Positions 53,799 through 61,318 of a DNA stretch of 64,000 nucleotides are shown here, one piece after another (position 1 is the first letter of the stretch; the number at the start of each line of letters is the position of its first letter). Location: NCBI GenBank assembly GCA_947165505.1, contig CAMVAT010000014.1, positions 16,210-80,209 on the forward strand, read 5' to 3'. The position numbers and the translations under genes were made by a program. The DNA comes from an uncultured Prevotellaceae bacterium. GTDB taxonomy: Bacteria; Bacteroidota; Bacteroidia; Bacteroidales; Bacteroidaceae. The notes under the pieces are model-generated. The model was given only the letters and a program-made list of their open reading frames with translations. It was not told the origin of the DNA and did no database searches.

Positions 53799-54065
53799 AT
53801 GAGAGCAAAAAAAGGATTTAAGCTGCGCACCGTCGTGGGCGAGCAGATTATAGTGCCTGAGGGCAAAGAGAATATCGACTTCAGTCAGATTATCAGCATG
53901 AACGAGAGTTCGGCTTATTTGTGGGAAGCAGTTGGAGAAGAAGAGTTTACTCCAAAAGACTTGGCCGACCTGTTGATGAAAGAATATGAGGTAGATGAAG
54001 ACACCGCACTGATCGACGCCAAAACCATCGCCGCGAAGTGGGTTGAAGTCGGCATTGCCGAGTAA
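53799..54065 (+). CDS. PqqD-like peptide-recognition protein
   Basis: 88 residues of the PqqD/RiPP-recognition-element type (small winged helix). FKLRTVVGEQIIVPEG and NESSAYLWEAVGEEEFTPKDLADLLMKEYEVDEDTA fit the fold. Such proteins bind leader peptides and bring modifying enzymes to them. It follows the HPr-kinase-like ATPase and S26-type peptidase on the same strand, separated only by the heptamer array. Confidence 0.82.
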   Translation: MRAKKGFKLRTVVGEQIIVPEGKENIDFSQIISMNESSAYLWEAVGEEEFTPKDLADLLMKEYEVDEDTALIDAKTIAAKWVEVGIAE

Positions 54066-54103
54066 AACTATCTTTTCTTTGCGCTCAAACAACCTGAAAG
54101 AGT

Positions 54104-55702
54104 ATGGCAGTAAACAGAGGATACGGCATCGGATTGCAAGTGTTTTCCGACTTCATCAAGCGCGAGGCCATTTACGTAGATAAGACCGCCTACGTGTATA
54201 AGATGGCGCACACCAAGGCCAAGAACTTCTTCCTGAGCCGCCCCAGGCGGTTCGGCAAATCGCTGTTGGTCGATACGCTGCGCTGCTACTTCGAGGGGCG
54301 CAAGGAACTGTTCCGTGGTCTGGCCATCGACAGCCTGGAAAAGGAATGGGTGCAATACCCCGTCATCCGCCTCGACCTGTCCAGCGGCAAGTACTATGAC
54401 CTTGACAGCATCTACTCTATCGTGGGCTACATCCTGGAGACATACGAGAAGAAATATGGGCTGCCCGTACGCAATGATGCGAAACTGGGGACGCGCCTGA
54501 CATCCATTATCATGGCTGCCTACGAGCAGACGGGGCGCGAGGTGGTGGTGCTCATCGACGAGTACGACGCACCGATGCTCGATTCCATCCACAAGCCTGA
54601 CCTGCAGGACCAGTTGCGCGAGCGCGTGCGCGACCTGTTCAGCCCGCTCAAGGCGCAGGCGCAGTACCTCAGGTTCGTCTTCCTCACGGGCATTTCCAAA
54701 TTCTCGCAGCTCAGCGTATTCAGCGAGCTCAACAACCTCAGGATTCTCACCTTCGACCCCGAATACGAGGGCGTGTGCGGCATCACCGAAGAGGAGCTGA
54801 CCACCTTTCTCAAGCCCGATATCGAGTGGCTCTGCCAGTGCATGAACGAATTTGCCCCCACGCCGCTGACCTACGACGACACCTTGGCACGGCTGAAACG
54901 TAAATACGACGGCTACCACTTCTCAAGCCGCATGACCGACATCTACAACCCCTGGAGCCTGTTCTACGCCTTCGACACCGGCAACATCCAAAACTACTGG
55001 TTCTCTACGGGCACACCCTCGTCGCTCATCAACCTGATGCGCACCCGGCAGTTCAACCTGCCACAGTTGGAAGGCTTCGAAGCCGATCTGAAAGAGTTTG
55101 ACGCCCCCACAGAGCGTATCAACGACCCCGTGCCCGTGCTCTTCCAGAGCGGCTATCTGACCATCAAGGGCTACAACCCGGCCATCAACAGTTTCACGCT
55201 TGGATTCCCCAACGAAGAGGTGCGTGAGGGATTTGCCGACTCGCTCTACCGTTATTATATGGAGGACTATGTGGGCAGCAGCCGTCGCATGACCAGCGCC
55301 TACTGGGATTTGTGGCTCAAGAAGACCACCATCCGCGAGTTTGTCGAGGCCGTGCGCCGATGGTATGCGGGCATCCCCTACTCTATCACGGATAAGAACC
55401 AAAATGAGCAGTTTTATCAGGCCATGTTCTATGCCTTGATGGCGGGCATGGGTGCCGACGTGCATGCCGAGGAGCAGACATCGGACGGGCGCATGGACAT
55501 CTCGCTCAAGATGCCAGATGCCATTTACATCATCGAGTTCAAGTACGACAAGACCGCCGGCGAGGCCCTGGAGCAGATTGTACGCAAGGACTATGCCGTG
55601 CGCTTCGCCGCCGACGCGCGCCCGGTGTATGCCGTGGGGCTGAACGTGAGCAGCGACCGACGCACCATCGAGGGATATGAGGTGGAGAAATTAAAAAATT
55701 AA
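54104..55702 (+). CDS. AAA-ATPase/PD-(D/E)XK nuclease-like protein (DUF1703)
   Basis: 532 residues: N-terminal AAA-ATPase-like domain (RPRRFGKSLLVDTLRCYFEG with a variant P-loop, about 46-66; VVVLIDEYDAPM as Walker B) and a C-terminal PD-(D/E)XK-type nuclease domain (GRMDISLKMPDAIYIIEFKYDK). It is a family present in many copies in Bacteroidetes genomes and of unknown function. It lies 38 bp after the PqqD-like gene. Its last codons (EVEKLKN) overlap an A/T-rich tandem array. It may be a mobile or horizontally shared gene, but the codon use looks like its neighbours. Confidence 0.85.
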   Translation: MAVNRGYGIGLQVFSDFIKREAIYVDKTAYVYKMAHTKAKNFFLSRPRRFGKSLLVDTLRCYFEGRKELFRGLAIDSLEKEWVQYPVIRLDLSSGKYYDLDSIYSIVGYILETYEKKYGLPVRNDAKLGTRLTSIIMAAYEQTGREVVVLIDEYDAPMLDSIHKPDLQDQLRERVRDLFSPLKAQAQYLRFVFLTGISKFSQLSVFSELNNLRILTFDPEYEGVCGITEEELTTFLKPDIEWLCQCMNEFAPTPLTYDDTLARLKRKYDGYHFSSRMTDIYNPWSLFYAFDTGNIQNYWFSTGTPSSLINLMRTRQFNLPQLEGFEADLKEFDAPTERINDPVPVLFQSGYLTIKGYNPAINSFTLGFPNEEVREGFADSLYRYYMEDYVGSSRRMTSAYWDLWLKKTTIREFVEAVRRWYAGIPYSITDKNQNEQFYQAMFYALMAGMGADVHAEEQTSDGRMDISLKMPDAIYIIEFKYDKTAGEALEQIVRKDYAVRFAADARPVYAVGLNVSSDRRTIEGYEVEKLKN

Positions 55703-55732
55703 AAAATTAAAAAATTAAATAATAAATAAAAT
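55688..55732. repeat. 8-bp tandem array (AAATTAAA) across a stop codon
   Basis: Four to five units of AAATTAAA begin in the final codons of the DUF1703 gene and run past its stop at 55700-55702. Confidence 0.75.
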
Positions 55733-55816
55733 AGCATTTTACTAACGTAATTGATAATAATATGGTTGTGGAACCTACTTTTTAAAATTGATTAATCACC
55801 CTAAAAACATTTCAAA

Positions 55817-56413
55817 ATGAAGAAAGCACTTTTGAGTATCGCCGTCGTAGCAGCTGCTATCGCGATGTCATCGTGTGGTAACAAAAGCAACGCCCCTGCA
55901 GCAAATGGGAACGAGGCAAGTGAAAAGCTGGCTGAGGCTGCCGTGCCCAATGGCTTCAAGACCTACGAGTTTGCCAACTTCTCCATCAGCGTGCCCGAGG
56001 ACTTCATACCCGGTGAAGAGCAAGACTATGGCGGTTCTACCACCGTACGGTTTGCCACAGAGAAGATGGTCAAGCACGAAGACGGACAAGAGTACTCCAG
56101 TTCAGCAACCATCGACTGTGGATATGTCGCTGACGGATCCACTCCCTCGCAGATTAAAGAGGTGGCCAGCACCATGAAACTGAGTCAGGAGGCCGCTGGC
56201 GAGACATGCGACGAGCCTATCATCGACGGCAACACCATTCTGATGCGCCATTACACCGACAGCGGCGAAGGCTACAAGGTCATCACCTGGCGTTGGTGGA
56301 TACTCAGCGACAGCGGTAAGAGCGTTGCTGGAAACATCAGCTATTCCGACACCGAGGGCAAGTACTACGACGGCATTGCCCAGCAGATTGTGAAGACCAT
56401 CAAGATGAAGTAA
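55817..56413 (+). CDS. Hypothetical lipoprotein
   Basis: 198 residues, not recognised. The signal peptide ends in a lipobox (AIAMSSCG, Cys about 20), so the mature protein is a lipoprotein. After a short Ala/Asn/Ser-rich linker comes a globular domain with FKTYEFANFSISVPEDFIPGEE, which resembles lipoprotein domains that start with a 'FSISVP' strand. Followed by a strong terminator. Confidence 0.7.
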   Translation: MKKALLSIAVVAAAIAMSSCGNKSNAPAANGNEASEKLAEAAVPNGFKTYEFANFSISVPEDFIPGEEQDYGGSTTVRFATEKMVKHEDGQEYSSSATIDCGYVADGSTPSQIKEVASTMKLSQEAAGETCDEPIIDGNTILMRHYTDSGEGYKVITWRWWILSDSGKSVAGNISYSDTEGKYYDGIAQQIVKTIKMK

Positions 56414-56462
56414 ATAAAGTTAGATTTGCTTGATAAAGCAAAAATTCTCCGTTTCAGCCGTG

Positions 56463-56507
56463 AAAAGTGCCGGAAGTGACTAAGGAAGCCTCTTCCGGCA
56501 CTTTTTT
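56463..56507. terminator. Terminator between the lipoprotein and aminotransferase genes
   Basis: AAAAGTGCCGGAAG (56463-56476) pairs with CTTCCGGCACTTTT (56492-56505), followed by TT on the plus strand. A/T tracts on both sides suggest it stops transcription from both converging genes. Confidence 0.85.
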
Positions 56508-56570
56508 GTACCCCGCCAATTCTTTTTATTAGATAGTGGCTGCTGTCCGCATCAGGGATAGACGAGCCGA

Positions 56571-57884
56571 CTACCTGGGATTGTTCTCCTGGAAAACAGC
56601 CATGCGCTCGTCGAGCAACTGATATTGGTTGTCGCGGATGAACGAGGTGCAGACGCGGAGACCCTCCTGATGACTGCCCGTAGTGATGAGGCAGATAGCA
56701 CTCACGCCATAATACATCAGTTCGTGGGCCAGTTGTCCGCTGGTCATGCCGGGATAGCCGATGGTGAAATAGAAGCCGTCGGCAATGGGTTCGCCGAGGT
56801 CGGTATCGTAAACCACATGGAACCCGTGACGACAGAAGATCTCTTTCAGTTTGTGTGCCCGCTGTCCATAGACCGACACCTCCTTACGGAAATCATACCT
56901 TCCTTCGACCGCCGCCTCGAGCATGGCCGCCATGGCATACTGAGCACTGTGGCTGGTGCCTGACGACAGCGCATAGAGCATCCGCGTAGAGAAGACCAGT
57001 CCGAAGGGCAGTCCCTCGTAGCGTGCCGCCAAGTCGGGGAAATGGCGGTGAAACAGTTTGTTGCCGATGCAGGTCACGCCGATACGCTCGCCGGCATAAC
57101 TGAACGCCTTCGAGCCGCTGATGAGCAGGATATAATTGTCGGTATATCGAGCCACGGTGGGCTGGTATGGCGGTTGGAACGGCGTGCTGAGGTCTTTGCG
57201 GAAGTCCATGGCGAAATATGCCAGGTCCTCCATCACGATCGCATCGTATTTCGTGGCCAAGGCACCAATTGTCTGCAGCTCCTCCTCGCTCAGACAGATC
57301 CACGCGGGGTTATTGGGGTTGCTATACACGATCGCACAGATATTGCCTTTCTCCAGATACGACAGCAGTTTCGGTCCGAGTTTCTCGCCACGGAAATCAT
57401 AGACATCAAACGTCTCGTATTTCACGCCCTGCACTTGCAGTTGCATCTTCTGCACGGGGAATCCCGGGTCGATGAAGAGCACCGTGTCTTTCTTCCGGTC
57501 GGCCTGCGAACAGGTGAGGAACGACGCGAAGGTGCCCTGCATGGAGCCGCATACGGGCACACAGCCCTCGGGGGCGATATCCACGCCGATAAACGCCTTG
57601 ACAAACCGTGACGCCTGTTTTTTCAGTTCAGGATAGCCCTGGATGTCAGGGTAGCTGTTGGCGATGCCGTTTTTGAGGGCATTGATTTGCGCCTCAACAC
57701 CGTCTTTGGCAGCGGGCAGTCCGGGGATGCCCATCTCCATCTTGATAAACTCCACCCCGGACTCTTTCTCGGCGAAAGCCGCGATCGACTTCACCTCTCG
57801 GATGGTCGCCTTAGCGAAATCCTGGATGCCGAAATCGCTGATAGCCACGTCGATGAGTTGTTTGCTGATTGGTGTCGGTTTCAT
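56571..57884 (-). CDS. PLP-dependent aminotransferase (class I/II)
   Basis: 437 residues, fold-type I. PLP Lys lies in ISGSKAFSYAGERIG, Asn-Pro substrate segment in IVYSNPNNPAW and a phosphate-binding stretch in VCGSMQGTF. It starts with ATGA overlap (4 bp) after iorB, making an iorA-iorB-aminotransferase unit. The pairing suggests transamination of aromatic amino acids to arylpyruvates, which iorAB then oxidise, or the reverse in biosynthesis. Substrate is inferred from context only. Confidence 0.85.
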   Translation of the reverse strand: MKPTPISKQLIDVAISDFGIQDFAKATIREVKSIAAFAEKESGVEFIKMEMGIPGLPAAKDGVEAQINALKNGIANSYPDIQGYPELKKQASRFVKAFIGVDIAPEGCVPVCGSMQGTFASFLTCSQADRKKDTVLFIDPGFPVQKMQLQVQGVKYETFDVYDFRGEKLGPKLLSYLEKGNICAIVYSNPNNPAWICLSEEELQTIGALATKYDAIVMEDLAYFAMDFRKDLSTPFQPPYQPTVARYTDNYILLISGSKAFSYAGERIGVTCIGNKLFHRHFPDLAARYEGLPFGLVFSTRMLYALSSGTSHSAQYAMAAMLEAAVEGRYDFRKEVSVYGQRAHKLKEIFCRHGFHVVYDTDLGEPIADGFYFTIGYPGMTSGQLAHELMYYGVSAICLITTGSHQEGLRVCTSFIRDNQYQLLDERMAVFQENNPR

Positions 57885-58453
57885 TTCTGTGCTTCCTTTC
57901 CTATGGCCAGCGCCTTGATGTTCGCCTCCACGACAGCTTCGCCTTTCCGTCCGAAGACCCTGCGGATGGCCGCCTCGAGTTTTTCGTAATCAATGCCGAG
58001 TGCCTTTTGTGCCGCTCCCAGCAGGATAACATTCGCCGAACGAGACACGCCATTGTCCTTGGCCAATTTATCGATATCAAAGACAATCACGTTTTTCACC
58101 TTCTCCAAATCACCTTTAATTACCTCGATGTCAGGGTAATTAGGGATATTGACGAAGGGATTGCTCGAAGTGATGATCCACCCGTTTTCATTCAGATATG
58201 GCAAGTATCTCAACGCCTCCATGGGTTCCATGGAGATGATGACATCGGCCTGTCCCTTGGGGATCAAGTCGCTGGCGATGGGATTCGACGAGATGCGCAG
58301 ATTGCTCTGCACGTCGCCCCCTCTTTGCGACATACCATGCACCTCGGCTTGTTTGATATACAGATTCTCGTTCATGGCCGCTTCGCCGATGATGGTAGCG
58401 ATAGAGAGGATGCCTTGTCCCCCGACGCCACATAAAATGATATCCGTTTTCAT
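57881..58453 (-). CDS. iorB: Indolepyruvate oxidoreductase subunit beta
   Basis: Gamma-type subunit of 2-oxoacid:ferredoxin oxidoreductases, here of the indolepyruvate type. 190 residues: TDIILCGVGGQGILSIATIIGEAA (N-terminal nucleotide-like loop, about residues 3-26), AEVHGMSQRGGDVQSNLRISS and IISMEPMEALRYLPYL are typical of IorB. It overlaps iorA and the aminotransferase by 4 bp each. Confidence 0.9.
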   Translation of the reverse strand: MKTDIILCGVGGQGILSIATIIGEAAMNENLYIKQAEVHGMSQRGGDVQSNLRISSNPIASDLIPKGQADVIISMEPMEALRYLPYLNENGWIITSSNPFVNIPNYPDIEVIKGDLEKVKNVIVFDIDKLAKDNGVSRSANVILLGAAQKALGIDYEKLEAAIRRVFGRKGEAVVEANIKALAIGKEAQK

Positions 58454-60063
58454 GCTTTCGCCTCCTTAGCTTTTTTTTGTTTCAGATGACGCTGGAGCGT
58501 CTGCATACATTCTCTTCTGGGAATGATGACACTGGTGCCTTTGTATTCAATCTCTTCGCGTATGATGCGTGTGATCTCGGGCATGTTCTTAGGCAGCGGC
58601 ACCACCACCTTGAGGTGCTCATCGTCTAATCCCAGTCCTCTGCAAATAGCCTCAAACTTATTGGTGCCAGCCGAGTCTTGTCCGCCCGTCATCGCCGTGG
58701 TGAGGTTGTCGCTGATGATGACCGTGATATTGGCATTCTCGTTGATGGCATCGAGCAGTCCGGTCATGCCCGAGTGCGTGAATGTAGAATCGCCGATGAC
58801 AGCCACCGCCGGCCACTGACCGGCATCGGCAGCACCTTTGGCCATGGTGATGCTGGCGCCCATATCCACACATGAGTGGATGGCCTTGTACGGCGGCAGG
58901 AAGCCCAGCGTATAACAACCGATGTCGCCGAACACGCGCGCATTGGGATATTCAGCGAGCACCTCGTTGAGGGCTGCATAGACATCGCGGTGTCCGCATC
59001 CCTGACAGAGAGCGGGCGGACGTGGCGCCACATCCTCGCATGGCGCATAGTTCTCGCCCACCGTCATGCCGAGCGCTTTCTTCACGGCATCGGGAGTCAG
59101 TTCGCCCGTTCTGGGCAGTTCGCCGGAGAGTCGTCCTTTCACCTGCAAATTGCCGGGCACCACTCCGCGCAGCATATCTTCGATAAAGGGCTGTCCCTCT
59201 TCGATGACCATGATGGTGCTGCACTGTTCGGCCAAGCGGCACACCAGCGCTTTCGGCAGCGGATATTGGCTCACCTTGAGCGTGGGATACGGACATCCCT
59301 CGGGGAAGCACTCCATCAGGTAGTTGAAAGCGATGCCCGAAGCGATGATACCCATCGAATGGTCAGCTCCGTCGATGAAGCGGTTGAACGGTGAGTTGAC
59401 GGCATCTTGTTCGAGTTGCGCCTGTTGTGCCGTGACCACGACATTCCTTTTCCTTGCGTTCGCCGGCAACAGCACCCAATTGGCCGCCACCGCATCGTAG
59501 TTGAGCTCGTTTTGTGCTCTGGGTGTCTCTTTCATCTGCACGACCGCCCTGGAGTGAGCCATTCTGGTGGTGACACGCATGAGCACAGGCAGTTTGATGC
59601 GCTCAGAGTAGTCGTAAGCCACCTCCATCATGTCGTACGCCTCCTGCTGCGAACTGGGTTCGAACGTAGGAATCATGGCGAACTTCGCATAGAACCGGCT
59701 GTCCTGCTCATCCTGCGATGAGTGCATCGAGGGGTCGTCGGCCACGAGCACGACGATACCGCCGTTGGTACCTGTCATAGCCGAGTTGACGAAGGGGTCG
59801 GCACACACATTGAGCCCCACGTGCTTCATGCATACCAAAGCCCTTTTGCCCATGTACGACATACCGAGAGCGGCCTCCATCGCCGTTTTCTCGTTCGTGC
59901 ACCATCTACGGTGTACATTTCTTTCTTCGGCGAGTTTCGACATCTGGATATACTCCGTGATTTCCGTTGAGGGAGTGCCGGGATATGCATACACCCCGCT
60001 CAGTCCGGCATCAAGGGCACCCTGTGCTATCGCCTCGTCGCCTAATAAGAGTTTTTTTATCAT
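58450..60063 (-). CDS. iorA: Indolepyruvate oxidoreductase subunit alpha, short form
   Basis: Thiamine-diphosphate subunit that oxidatively decarboxylates arylpyruvates to aryl-acyl-CoA. 537 residues. The N-terminal domain has GVYAYPGTPSTEITEYI, a central CQGCGHRDVYAAL segment and the TPP site (VAVIGDSTFTHSGMTGLLDAINENANIT). The protein ends at KKAKEAKA soon after TSVIIPRREC and has no C-terminal 2[4Fe-4S] ferredoxin-like domain, which classic IorA proteins have there. An external ferredoxin must fill that role. It is translationally coupled to iorB. Confidence 0.9.
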   Translation of the reverse strand: MIKKLLLGDEAIAQGALDAGLSGVYAYPGTPSTEITEYIQMSKLAEERNVHRRWCTNEKTAMEAALGMSYMGKRALVCMKHVGLNVCADPFVNSAMTGTNGGIVVLVADDPSMHSSQDEQDSRFYAKFAMIPTFEPSSQQEAYDMMEVAYDYSERIKLPVLMRVTTRMAHSRAVVQMKETPRAQNELNYDAVAANWVLLPANARKRNVVVTAQQAQLEQDAVNSPFNRFIDGADHSMGIIASGIAFNYLMECFPEGCPYPTLKVSQYPLPKALVCRLAEQCSTIMVIEEGQPFIEDMLRGVVPGNLQVKGRLSGELPRTGELTPDAVKKALGMTVGENYAPCEDVAPRPPALCQGCGHRDVYAALNEVLAEYPNARVFGDIGCYTLGFLPPYKAIHSCVDMGASITMAKGAADAGQWPAVAVIGDSTFTHSGMTGLLDAINENANITVIISDNLTTAMTGGQDSAGTNKFEAICRGLGLDDEHLKVVVPLPKNMPEITRIIREEIEYKGTSVIIPRRECMQTLQRHLKQKKAKEAKA

Positions 60064-60089
60064 GATATTTATATTTAGGGGAATTTGAT

Positions 60090-61307
60090 TTATTTGAGAC
60101 GCACCTCGAGCGGGCTATGCAGCGCGTTGAGGAAGTTGTCGATGCGCAATTTCCATTCATCGAGCGTGCGCACATCATTCTTGCTCCATGCCGATCCGAA
60201 GTAATAGACGTATTTCTCGCCCGGCTTGTAGTCTTTGAGGATGCCCACGGCATGTCCGGCAATCCCGTTGGCCGGTGTGTCGTCGATCATAGCCTTCGTC
60301 TCGGAAATGTTGTTCGGGAAGAGCGCCGCCACGTATATTTGGAAGTTCTGTGCGGCAGGATTGTCGGTGGGGTCGGCGTAAGCCACGTAATCGCGCCCGA
60401 CGATGAGGCTCTGCGTGTCTTCTTGGTGTATGACCACGCCCGCCGCGATATCAACGGGTGCCGACAGCCCTTCGTACCACACCGTCATGCGGTTGAAGTT
60501 AGAGCCCTTGTCGAGGCTGAGTATGCGGTGCTCCACCACGGCCTTGTCCTTGCCCAGCGCCACAGGGTTGTACGTCAACTCCACGGTGAAGCGCAAGGGT
60601 CCGTTGTCTAATATTTTATACTCCTTATAGCAATAGGGCAACACCAGTTTGCCATCCTGCATCAGTGCGGGTGCGCCGCATCCGAGCGACGGTCCCACCT
60701 TGTAGCAGTCGAGCCCATATCCGTGGTCGAAATGATATGTGGTAGCTATCTCCACTTGCCGGGCCTCATCTTTTTTGCCCTCTTTGATGAGTTGCTGTAT
60801 CTTGGCATGGTTGTCCAGTTCCACCTTATAGCGCTGTTCCACCTCGAGGTCGGGTGTGTTTTTCAACCACACGTCGATGCCGAAAGCCCTTTCGCCCGAG
60901 CGTTGCAGGGCGGGGCCGTAAAGTCTGTAGGCGGTGCGGTCGTTTTCCCATGCGATGTCATCCACGCGCTCGGGGTACTGGCGTCCTGTGACAAACGTCT
61001 TGAACGCCTCGGGCTGTCCGCTCTGTATGGTGAATACGGCGTCGCCGCACGGCCTTACCGCGGCATCGATGAGAATCATGCCGTCGTAGGTGAGTTGATA
61101 AGCCACTTGCTGTCCGAGACCGTTTTTCACGACGATGGGCTGCCCGTATCCGATGCCTAAGCGTTGGTACACGTCAGCGGCCTTCACCTCGGCCAGTTCT
61201 TGTCTTTGCGTTCTCTCATTGTTAGTGACCGTGACCGTCACCTCTGCTGCCTGCAAGTGCAACGCGCCCAGCGCGAGCATCAATGCCATTGTAAAGTGTT
61301 TCATCAT
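60090..61307 (-). CDS. Secreted DUF4861 family protein
   Basis: 405 residues with a signal peptide (about LHLQAAE22). The family is of unknown function and is often found in polysaccharide-utilisation loci. Blocks seen: YGQPIVVKNGLGQQVAYQLTYDG, AFGIDVWLKNTPDLEVEQRYK, YHFDHGYGLDCYKVGPSLGCGAPAL and HAVGILKDYKPGEKYVYYFGSAWSK. Cysteines and histidines in the central block could bind metal. It lies 11 bp after the DPP-IV-like gene and 26 bp before iorA. Confidence 0.65.
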   Translation of the reverse strand: MMKHFTMALMLALGALHLQAAEVTVTVTNNERTQRQELAEVKAADVYQRLGIGYGQPIVVKNGLGQQVAYQLTYDGMILIDAAVRPCGDAVFTIQSGQPEAFKTFVTGRQYPERVDDIAWENDRTAYRLYGPALQRSGERAFGIDVWLKNTPDLEVEQRYKVELDNHAKIQQLIKEGKKDEARQVEIATTYHFDHGYGLDCYKVGPSLGCGAPALMQDGKLVLPYCYKEYKILDNGPLRFTVELTYNPVALGKDKAVVEHRILSLDKGSNFNRMTVWYEGLSAPVDIAAGVVIHQEDTQSLIVGRDYVAYADPTDNPAAQNFQIYVAALFPNNISETKAMIDDTPANGIAGHAVGILKDYKPGEKYVYYFGSAWSKNDVRTLDEWKLRIDNFLNALHSPLEVRLK

Positions 61308-61318
61308 TGCAATATGAA

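Noticed and set aside
54104..55702. Mobile element carrying the DUF1703 gene
   Set aside because: No terminal inverted repeats, target duplications or transposase were seen, so only the gene is annotated.
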